64,000 bases of DNA from Paramacrobiotus metropolitanus (taxonomy: Eukaryota > Tardigrada > Eutardigrada > Parachela > Macrobiotidae). Numbering within the stretch: the first letter of the stretch is position 1; each line of letters starts with the position of its first letter. The stretch spans positions 1,054,001 through 1,118,000 of the forward strand of contig NW_026570226.1 in NCBI RefSeq assembly GCF_019649055.1, read 5' to 3'. This document shows, in pieces, positions 14,779-23,505 of the stretch. Position numbers and translations under genes: made by a program. The notes beneath the pieces were generated by a model. The model made no database searches. It was not told the origin of the DNA and saw only the letters and a program-made list of their open reading frames with translations.

Positions 14779-15189
14779 CTATTTTAAGAAGTGATTGACC
14801 TTTTCAGCAACAAAATTCGGTTCTTCCAACCGATTTTGTTCATGGCCATTGAAAAATTTGACCATTGTCGGTATGCTTTTGATATTGGCATTGGTCCGGA
14901 AAGGATTTCCGGGATTGTACCAAGCATCTCGATTTCCGACTGCTACACGGATGACTTCCAGTTCTCCTGAGGTCGCTTTAAGGGCGTCTCGTACTACGGG
15001 CTCCGCAAATTCACTATCCAGACACCAACTGCTTTTCGTCAAGGGATCGACGCTGCCGTAAAAGTACGCTATCACCGTCGATGAACGACCTTTAACTTCC
15101 TGCAGCGCGGTGTTGTATTCGCTCCATGTTGATACGTCATGAATTCTTGCTGCAGAACGCACAGCGGTGGATATCCAACGATTAAACAT
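14779..15189 (-). CDS. TXNDC17-like thioredoxin-fold protein with degenerate active site
   Basis: Single-exon ORF of 136 aa of the TXNDC17 (TRP14) family, small cytosolic disulfide reductases reduced by thioredoxin reductase. Family hallmarks are visible: IAYFYGS, the active-site loop, AEPVVRDAL, AVGNRDAWYNPGNPFR and the cis-Pro loop IPTMVKF. The WCPDC active site of the family is here WCLDS (residues 55-59), so the resolving cysteine and the Pro are lost and CxxC dithiol chemistry should be impossible. The first Met lies about 14 residues before the usual family start. The extra N-terminus (MFNRWISTAVRSAAR) has Arg residues and no acidic ones, as in a mitochondrial presequence. A TTCTGCAG just upstream of AARIHD could instead be a splice acceptor, so the start is uncertain. 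A canonical paralogue lies 2.3 kb away on the same strand. Confidence 0.85.
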   Translation of the reverse strand: MFNRWISTAVRSAARIHDVSTWSEYNTALQEVKGRSSTVIAYFYGSVDPLTKSSWCLDSEFAEPVVRDALKATSGELEVIRVAVGNRDAWYNPGNPFRTNANIKSIPTMVKFFNGHEQNRLEEPNFVAEKVNHFLK

Positions 15190-16220
15190 AGAGTGGGGAT
15201 CCAGTTCAAGCTGGTAGATAGAAAAAGACGATAGTTGCTATTAATTATTTTGCTGGTGTGGAAGTCGTAAATCCTGATGTAATTCCAAGACAGTTCTACT
15301 GGTTTAGGGATTGTGTAATAAGAAATAACGTGATCCACTGATCATATAGCAGCCGGGAGCCCACTTGCTGCATCATATTATCTGTAGATAACAGAGGATA
15401 ATTTGCTTTTCGTCGCGCATATGCATGCAAGCGGCGACCTTAAGTTCTACATGAAGTCTTTAATACTTGTACACCACCATGATAGTCAAACGTTTTTCTC
15501 GATAATCCAGTTGCGAACATTGTCACATTAATTCTTAAATTTATAAATTCTAATGCTCTAAAAATGATAATTGATCACAGGTTTTGAAGGTGTTCCCACT
15601 TTCCAGCCCTCGTGAAAAACTGTAAATTTGTAACCAAATTTTGTATTTTCTAAGTACGAGTATATACTGATATGGTTATACCATTTATACGTAACGCAAG
15701 TCGTAATAAAATTAATATTATCCATCAACCAACACTGCCAAATTACACTTTAGACACTGTCATCTGAATCATGGGATATGAAATTCCAGAAAATGTATGG
15801 TCCAGAGTCTCCAGACTCAAGTGTCAACCAATCTCACTTTTATAGTTTTTTTATAGTTCTTTACTGTATTTATTAAGTACTTTGTATTTTTACTGTATTA
15901 TAGTACTTAATTTACAGTGATTGCTGTACTGTGCTAAAACGGAAAACCATAAAAAACCAGGCAACAAGGATTTAGTCAGACTCAACTTCAAGTGAATTCC
16001 AGGTACTGTAAATACATTTTTTAATCGTTACTTACGATTTACCTAAGACTACAAAACATGACTGAAAACTTCCAAGTGGAACTTAATAGTAGTATTAGTT
16101 ACTACTGCTGTGGAAAAATCGGAATCGGACGGCGTCACAGCACTTTTTCGATATATTTTATTCCTATAAATTACAATTATATCAGAATGTATTACGAAAT
16201 CCACTGATAATGACATAACG
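15190..16220. other. Intergenic stretch upstream of the TXNDC17-like gene
   Basis: About 1 kb of AT-rich sequence between the degenerate TXNDC17-like gene and the inverted-repeat element. The short ORFs here look spurious. It presumably contains the promoter of the minus-strand gene. Confidence 0.4.
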
Positions 16221-17087
16221 TACCCGTATGGTCGTTTGAGTGGGCCACTATGGTAAGTCAATGAAAGATGGTCGTTTGAGTGGGCCACCCTAAATATTTT
16301 TTTCCCGAAACCGATTTTCTTCCGGTTTTCTTCTTTATCTGACCAGGCAAGACTTACCCTTCACAGAGTACTTGAAATTTTAAAAAAAGGTTGAACCGTT
16401 CTTTTGCAATTGCGACGTAAAAAAATCAGCGACGAAAGCGCTTTAGCCACGCCACCGAAGCCACTGCACTACACCAAGAAAAATGTAGCCACTGCCACAC
16501 ATGTGCGGCTGTTGTGAACGACACATGTGCACAATGTCGTAACGCTTTAGTTCAACTTACAAAGACCAACTTTGAAGAAGTAAAGGCTTAAATTTAAAAT
16601 AAAATAAATCTAACTGCATTGCTCAGCAGCACATCAGCGGTCGTGATTGCATTTTCCTTAGTGTAGTCCTTGATGTGCTGCTGAGCAATGCAGTTAAGAT
16701 TTATTTTATTTTAAATTTAAGCCTTTACTTCTTCAAAGTTGGTCTTTGTAAGTTGAACTAAAGCGTTACGACATTGTGCACATGTGTCGTTCACAACAGC
16801 CGCACATGTGTGGCAGTGGCTACATTTTTCTTGGTGTAGTGCAGTGGCTTCGGTGGCGTGGCTAAAGCGCTTTCGTCGCTGATTTTTTTACGTCGCAATT
16901 GCAAAAGAACGGTTCAACCTTTTTTTAAAATTTCAAGTACTCTGTGAAGGGTAAGTCTTGCCTGGTCAGATAAAGAAGAAAACCGGAAGAAAATCGGTTT
17001 CGGGAAAAAAATATTTAGGGTGGCCCACTCAAACGACCATCTTTCATTGACTTACCATAGTGGCCCACTCAAACGACCATACGGGTA
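16221..17087. mobile_element. 867 bp near-perfect inverted repeat (foldback/MITE-like element)
   Basis: The left arm (16221-16636, 416 nt) is the reverse complement of the right arm (16671-17087, 417 nt) around a 34 nt spacer. I saw a one-base indel near the inner end (ATCTAAC versus ATCTTAAC) and otherwise essentially exact matching. The outer ends read TACCCGTATGGTCG on the left and its complement on the right, so the element is bounded by TA on both sides, which would fit a TA target duplication. Within each arm a 21 nt word, TGGTCGTTTGAGTGGGCCAC plus one base, occurs twice at about 39 nt spacing. It has no coding capacity. Near-identity of the arms implies a recent origin or gene conversion. 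A transcript would fold into a hairpin of more than 400 bp. Confidence 0.9.
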
Positions 17088-17123
17088 GTGCATGACTGAT
17101 GACTGCGTCGAAGATTTAATAGA

Positions 17124-17167
17124 CAGTATTGTCAGGAAGAAACACCAGTATTGTCAGGAAGAAACAT
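17124..17167. repeat. Two-copy 22 bp tandem duplication
   Basis: CAGTATTGTCAGGAAGAAAC is repeated at 17124 and 17146 with a period of 22 nt, just outside the large inverted repeat. Confidence 0.8.
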
Positions 17168-17455
17168 TCTAATTCCACGTTAAAAAAGTAAAAAATTTCC
17201 TTTAAAGAACAGTCAGCGGATATTCCAAGAACAAAAAAATAGTATCACGTTCATAGTTCATTTATCAACCTAGCGTAAATAGAAAATCATAATATGGAAA
17301 CAAAAATTATATCGTTACAGTCGGTTATACTGAAAGGTTAAGGCGCTATTAAAAAATTAAAATGAATCACACAGTAAGAAAAACAGTAAAAAACGATCAA
17401 ACTATGAACGACGGCAACGGCATCGAATCAATATTTCACGTAAATTATAAATACT

Positions 17456-17836
17456 TCAGCTTCGTAGAAAACTGTTAACCTTCTCCGGAGCAGCGCAGTC
17501 CAGTTCCTCCAGTCTCCCAGCCTCTTCGCCATTCTCCAGCTTGATTAACGTGGGAATGCATTTAACTTTGGCTTTCAGTCTGTACACGTTGTCCGGGGTC
17601 TTCCAAGCAGCCCTCTCTCCGACGGCCACGCGAACTATCTCCAGGTCCTGGGGCGCATTTTTGAATGCTTCTTTAATGACTGGATCAGCTAGTACGCAAT
17701 CCGGACACCAGCTCTTCTTCGTCGCCGGATCCTCATTGCCGTAGAAGTACGCGAAAATTTTAGGACTCCGCACTTGGACTTCTTCAATGGCTGCGGAATA
17801 TTCGGGGTAGTCAGATACGTTATGAATTTTCGCCAT
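17456..17836 (-). CDS. TXNDC17: TXNDC17 (TRP14) thioredoxin-like disulfide reductase
   Basis: Small cytosolic oxidoreductase of the thioredoxin fold. Family members reduce cystine and protein disulfides using electrons from thioredoxin reductase. The 126 aa product is close to the roughly 123 aa of mammalian TXNDC17. It has the family active site WCPDC (Cys44 and Cys47), the FAYFYG strand, DPVIKEAF, VAVGERAAWKTPDN and the cis-Pro loop IPTLIKL. I start at the ATG of MAKIHNV because the frame upstream contains a good splice acceptor (CTTACTTGCAG, near 17883), so upstream sequence is probably 5' UTR or intron. An in-frame ATG at 17911 would add 25 residues. It is about half identical by eye to the degenerate copy downstream, so the two are probably an old local duplication. 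Confidence 0.92.
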   Translation of the reverse strand: MAKIHNVSDYPEYSAAIEEVQVRSPKIFAYFYGNEDPATKKSWCPDCVLADPVIKEAFKNAPQDLEIVRVAVGERAAWKTPDNVYRLKAKVKCIPTLIKLENGEEAGRLEELDCAAPEKVNSFLRS

Positions 17837-18782
17837 TCTTATCTTTAAACCAGTGACTTTGTCTAATGCGCATAACAGAATCTGCAAGTAAGGTCGAGAG
17901 GAAGTTAACATACCAAAGATGTAATACCGTTACGACTTACGTGACGCCTTCTGTACGAGCTGTAAATAATTCACAGGTGTCAAGTGTAAAGACAGTAAAG
18001 TAAAAAAATGTTTTCTTAAAACTTGCCAGAACAGTCAGTGCAAGCACGGTACGATGTCCAGACTCCAAAGTTCCAAACGAGAAAATTTTTTATAAAAGAC
18101 TGCTTCCCCGTGGTGGCTGCAACCACCACGTAATAATTCTCAAGTAAACTCGATCTCATGTCATTTTCTTATTGTTCCTTCAGCCTTGAAATCAATAAAG
18201 TTTTTCCTTCAATTTCAAAATGATGTTTGAAATTCTCACTACAGTCGCAAACGACAGCAGACTTTTCGGAATTTAGCCTGATTATTACCAAATTTGCTCG
18301 TAACAACTACGAAGTGCTTAACGGTTCAGCCGGATTCATGCGCTTTTGGCCTTTTTCGAAAGGTTACTTACTTTATTATACATACCTGCTACCAAAACAT
18401 TAAATTTGTACAAAGGTGAGACCAGAAGGTCAATAATATTGCCGGCCAAATCTTTAGGCACTACAGCACTCTAATTCTTTTACTGACAAATGCTAAAATT
18501 TAAGATGTGAATCATGAGGTTGCATTTGTATTTTAGATGTACTACGTACATAAACGCATAATATTATATGCTGGTGGGATACAATATTACTGTATGTATC
18601 TGCCACCGCATTTCTGTTGCACATTCTCTACCAAAAACTCTTAACATTTCAAACATGCAGCAAAAAAAATCTTACTGCTTCATCGCCAATAGCAGTGCTG
18701 AATGTGCCACCATCTGTAGTCTGTACACACAAAAGGTATTGCTGAAAAGTCAAATGTAATTCTGAAGGTCTGAATTTTTTCC
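17837..18782. other. Gap between TXNDC17 and MRPL13
   Basis: About 950 nt holding the TXNDC17 5' region and the MRPL13 3' flank. A perfect 8 bp hairpin (CGTGGTGG, loop CTGCAA) lies at 18109-18130. I see no gene. The short plus-strand ORF at 18568-18759 has no recognisable features. Confidence 0.4.
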
Positions 18783-20081
18783 TTAATTTTTCTTGGGTGT
18801 TTCTACTGGCATAACAGTAGGAACATCTCCTTCGATGACAAAGTCTTTCGGATAGGAAAATAAACGTGGAAAATTGTTCCTTTCTTCTTCGGAATATTCA
18901 TGCAGTTTCTTTGGTACGAACTGTATTTGCCGTATTTGTGCAGAAACATTCTTCATGATATGCTCCGGTACGTCCTAAAAAACAATCATTGCAACAAATA
19001 CTGCCGTGTAACTCTAAGGCTCACTTTATGATTTACTAGTAAATGTAAGAACCGACGGCCAGTTCATCTGCTTGAATATCTCACCAGTTCCGGATAAACA
19101 TGCAATCGGGCCATATATTCATCTCTCAATCTGTTCCCCTTAATTTTTCTTCGAAGATTACGCCGAAACATTTCCGTGGGATTCTCCTGATGGAGTTTCC
19201 AAGCCGGTGTCCATACCGCTCCTCCAGGATATCTATCCAAAATCAAAAGCTATGAGACAGTCGAAATTTCAGCTACATCATTACAATGTGGCTTTTTCCG
19301 TTTTCGCTGGAGTAATTACTAATGCATTTATACAACACTGGCAATAAAAGCAAGCATTCGCTGGTCCTCAGCTTCCAATAGTGAATATTAAACTCATCAT
19401 AATTATTTTGCTTATAATTTTGATTAAGCTTATCATAATTGGAAATTGATCAATTTTAATTATGATCAGCATAATCAAAATTCAACAATTTTAATTAAAC
19501 TGGAGTAGCCTTCCAAAAGTCCCAGTCTGTGGTCCAGTGCTAATGCATATATATTTCAGATGAACGAAGGTCTTCCACAAAAAACCGTACAAATGCGCTC
19601 AAATAATTATCGAAGAACCGCGGCGCGTACCCAGTATGGTGATAATATTCCACTCGTTCCCACAGATCGTGCTCCATAGTGATGTGCTTGGCGTTCACGA
19701 CGACCACATGGTCTCCGTGGTCACCTGAGAAAAAATATCTCAAACCAGTCTTCCCTTAAATCGCAAGAGCCAATTAGCCAAAATATTCACCGAGCGCGAC
19801 ATAATACGGCTTGTGTTTTCCTTGGAGATAAGGCCGAACTTGAAGTGCGGACCGAAATACGTCTTGTCCGTATGCATCATACAGCCACCATTGCCGCGCC
19901 ATCACTCCCCATTGCTAAACAGTGCAACGCAGAAGACATACATTTTCTAAACCACTATTGCAGTTGGACTGGCTTCGCGAAGCATCTGCAAAGGATTCCA
20001 TACCTGGACTCTCTTGAATATATTTTTTGGCACTTCGATGTTGTACAAGGTGGTCACCATACCCATACTGTTAACACTCAT
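18783..20081 (-). CDS. MRPL13: Mitochondrial large-subunit ribosomal protein L13
   Basis: uL13 homologue of the mitochondrial ribosome 39S subunit, used in organellar translation. Five exons: 20004-20081, 19791-19914, 19631-19724, 19085-19232 and 18783-18974. All have GT-AG borders and matching phases, giving 211 aa (human 178). Conserved blocks in order: QWGVMARQWWLYDA (start of the fold), GKHKPYYVAL, GDHVVVVNAKHI, HTGYPGG, the basic LRRKIKGNRLRDEYMARLHVYP segment, and a C-terminal LHEYSEEERNNFPRLF motif typical of MRPL13. The start is the first of three in-frame ATGs in exon 1 (20079-20081). The protein has a longer C-terminal tail than human. The third intron contains an AT-rich inverted repeat. 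Confidence 0.95.
19417..19481. repeat. AT-rich inverted repeat inside an MRPL13 intron
   Basis: Imperfect palindrome: ATTTTGATTA-AGCTTATCATAATT at 19417-19440 pairs with AATTATGATCAGCATAATCAAAAT at about 19458-19481 around a 17 nt loop. It could be a small MITE remnant or chance in AT-rich sequence. Confidence 0.6.
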
Positions 20082-20880
20082 TTTCGCAGTTTATGATTTA
20101 TACGTAATGTACTGCAAAATAAAAATTAAGCAGCGTCCGCCGTTAGGACAAGTAATCAAAACAGAAGAATATGATGTCCGCGATTTTAGCAAATAGAGTA
20201 TAGACCCTTCATAAACAGAAACTGAAACGAGACGCTCAGAAGCAAAATAAATCAAGTTCCTAACCATAAGAGTCATAAGACTATAAGAGTGCTCGTTTGA
20301 CGTACTTGTACGCGTGTTAGTAATAACACGCGTACGTTTGACTTTTGGTCAAAAACTTGGAAAAATGCAAAGCTGTTGTGGCCCAGCTGCTGCAGGCGGT
20401 TGGTGTGTACGCAGATTCCGTTCGCGTACGTCGCAGTGTCGCACAGTAAAAATATGTAAACTGTCAAGTGTCAAGCATTATAATGGTAAAAGTATCTATA
20501 GTTTTTTCGTGCTACATAAAATTTTAATTTTAGTTGTATGTTCTGACGATGCAAAACAGTCACAAGTTTTCTGTAAAGTGACAGATTTTCTCTGACTGAA
20601 CAGCCTCAGCCGACAACGGAAATAGGCGCTTATGTATACGGAACATTTCATCTAAATTACCATTTCCTCTAAAATTAATAATTATAACATTACCTCTGCA
20701 ATTAATTATGAATAAAACAATATAGTTTAGCCACCGGTACCGGACAGCATTCACATCAGGAGAAGGTAAAACAGGAAGTTACAATGCATGGGACCGGTGA
20801 CCTTAGTTCGACTATTCCAGCGAAACACATCGCCTGCAGTTTATTGAATTCAGGAAAACAATATCACAATTCATAACATA
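20082..20880. other. Intergenic region between MRPL13 and the tectonin-like gene
   Basis: About 800 nt with no convincing gene. It carries the MRPL13 promoter side and the 3' flank of the minus-strand gene at 20881-22425. Short ORFs on both strands have no recognisable features. Confidence 0.4.
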
Positions 20881-22425
20881 TCAGTAAGGATGGAGCTGAG
20901 CTATACCATCAGAATCCAGACATATGTAGGAATCTCGGCCAACAGAAACATCCGAGCACTTTTCCTCCATTGGTGTCCAAATACCATCGACACGTTTCCT
21001 AACGGTCATGTTGTCGCCGACCACAACGACCACGTCTGCATTGTAGATGCCAAACCGTCTGCCGTTTATTTCATACGGTACATATTTCCTGTTGCCGAAG
21101 TCCCACCGCCAGATGATGTGGTTAGAATCCGCATAGAGCAGTGATCCATCTATTCCCAGACCGACCATACTAACGTTTTTGGCACTTTCGTCCCGCAACC
21201 ATTGATGATCCAGCCAGCGGTACAAATCTCCTGTTGCTGTTGCCGCTTCGTCATAACTGCGAACTGCAACGAAGGTTGCGGCGGCGCCAGTTGGTAGATC
21301 CGGCAGCTGTTGACATTAAAAAGTCAGTCAGTGCTGATAACACTTAAGATTCGAATAAAATTAGAAAGCGTCAAGTTAAAGATATTAAAAAAATTAAAAA
21401 ATCCACTTTAGAACGCATATACACTAGTTGATATTAAATTAATAATTAACCACTCAAACGCTTTGTCTAGTTGAGTCTAGACATCTAAGACAGTACGACT
21501 ATATTATTATAATAATAAGAATAGTTATTACCGGCTCAGATTCTTTTGCGCCGCGAATTCGCCGAATTTGACCATTCTGCTGAATGTACCATACACTTCC
21601 ATCAAATCCCTGAGAAAAATGGCGAACATTTTCGGCAACGACAACGTCATTCCGGGTAAACAGACCGGTTATTTCGACGCGCCGGAGTTCATTATCGGCG
21701 TTAATATAGTGAAATGTTCCCGGTAGTTCGCAAGAATTGATGGTTCTGGCGTCGGAAGCGTATACAACGTTCCATCGGAAAATAAAATCCTGTGCTGATT
21801 TAGAGCGGCTTGCAGTTTCGTCAGTGTAGTTGACGAATGCGCCAGATGACGCAGTGACGGCTGTGTCGTTTTTTGGATAGCGATTTCCGTCGTCCAGAAG
21901 CAGCGAATCGTTGATGGTGTCTGTGTCGGTTGGTGGAGTCAATTTCTTGCTTGCCTTAGCACTTTTGTTATATTGCATCTGCTCGTCGAACGGAGATTGT
22001 TCGAATAGGTTACCGGTAATATTGCTCGAAATATTAGCAACGATCAGTGACGCGCTTGTTTCCACGACATCGCTGGTATTAGAAGGGAGTGGCATGTTCA
22101 GTAAACTGAAAACTGGTTTCATATTCTCCCGAGTGCTCGATGGTGCAGTGGCTGGTTCGATGCTGGATGTGTGGTGGTCACTTCCTAATGTGCTGGGTTG
22201 ACCGCTGAATGCCTGGTCGTTTGGTATCGATACTCTGGTCACACCCATACGCGCTGATGTTGCTGGCCACCAGTTCGGCGCATCGGTAGTCGGCAAAATA
22301 GGTTTTGGAATGTTAAGATTAAAATCTGGACTTGGACGGGAATTTACATAAACCGGTTGGCTTATAAACCCTTGAGAATAAGAGTGGTCCGGTTCGTATG
22401 AACTACCCGAATACTTAGACCACAT
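20881..22425 (-). CDS. Unrecognised protein with tectonin-like beta-propeller repeats
   Basis: Two exons, 21532-22425 (donor GTAATA) and 20881-21306 (acceptor TCAACAG), join in phase 0 for 439 aa. The first 200 residues are low complexity, rich in Ser, Thr and Pro, and look disordered. The C-terminal half contains repeated units of the form GxDGSxxYxxxNxxIxRW, seen as FDGSVWYIQQNGQIRRI, GIDGSLLYADSNHIIWRW and VSVGRDSYICLDSDGIAQL. Such units resemble tectonin/TECPR or other lectin-like propeller blades. I cannot assign an orthologue. There is no evident signal peptide from the chosen ATG. The frame stays open a little upstream (GLAY before the Met, behind a TTTCAG), so a further 5' exon is possible. 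Confidence 0.65.
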
Positions 22426-23505
22426 ATAAGCCAGTCCTCCTGAAACGTCCCATACATACTCGTATAAATGATTACTTATCTTAAGCTCTTGCTACCAAAA
22501 AGTACTGCAGCTGTATTACATAATATTTAACGTAAACATACAGATACTCAGTATATTGTCATATGTTGTTTTTGCACTTATTGCGTTGTTGCTGATTAGT
22601 GTTGCTGATTTGCACATGAAACCACCTACCTAACCCAAGCAGCGCTCCCCAGAATAAAGGACCCATTGCGTTAATTAAGAAAACCGGTATTTATTTTCAC
22701 GCAAGTCGATTGCAACACTGATTTTGGGAAAAATGCTACGTTAACGTCATAGACATGATACGGTATATGATATTTATAGTATCTGCGACACGGATTTGCA
22801 GGTGACACCGGAAGCAAAAGTATGAAACCCGTTTTGGCAATATCCGGCGTTCGCGGTTATCCGGGTTAACCAAACGGTAAGTTACCAACCGAATGTGCCG
22901 CAGTGCCTGGACACCAATTAACTCAATTAAACAAAACCTGGTGGTATTGTATATTACACCGGAAATGGATTGCCCTGGAGGGATGGCTTGAAATGGATTG
23001 TCCTGGAGGGATGGCTTGCCTAAAGGGAATATTACATATCTCGTGTTCACATAGTGCACTTTTAATAGAATTTTGGTTTCCTATTACAAAATAATAACAT
23101 CAGCAATCAAAATGATTTCTGATCTTTAACTTTAATGAACGACAATAACAGTGAGGGCTGACCGCGGATAGCTCAACATGCACGTTTTCAGAAATTACCA
23201 CAAAGCAAACTGCTCAGGTCATCCAGTATAAAATTAAACGGCTGTAATCAGGTAATATTGTCCTCATCTACAGATCGTTACAACACACCCGATATATGTT
23301 AGCAAAAACACAAACAAGCATTTCCCGCGACTACATAAAAAACAACCAATAAAATGGTTTAAAGAAAGAGCGAGATAAAACCAAGGTTCTGCTCCATGTC
23401 TGCCACTTATCCAAGGGCAGTATTCGAAATGGGACAAGTGATGACTGGAATCACACAATTCATCCTACGTCAAAACATTCATCGCTCAATCCACTGTGTG
23501 GAGAC
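22426..23505. other. Intergenic region upstream of the tectonin-like gene
   Basis: About 1.1 kb without a supported gene. It holds a two-copy tandem duplication near 22962-23017. The minus-strand ORF at 22736-23059 spans that duplication and lacks recognisable features. Confidence 0.4.
22962..23017. repeat. Two-copy 28 bp tandem duplication
   Basis: The 28-mer beginning GAAATGGATTG and ending GGAGGGATGGCTT occurs at 22962 and again at 22990, with one C/T difference. Confidence 0.85.

Noticed and set aside
22736-23059. Minus-strand ORF of 107 codons
   Set aside because: Part of it is the 28 bp tandem duplication, and the rest has no recognisable domain or matching exon.
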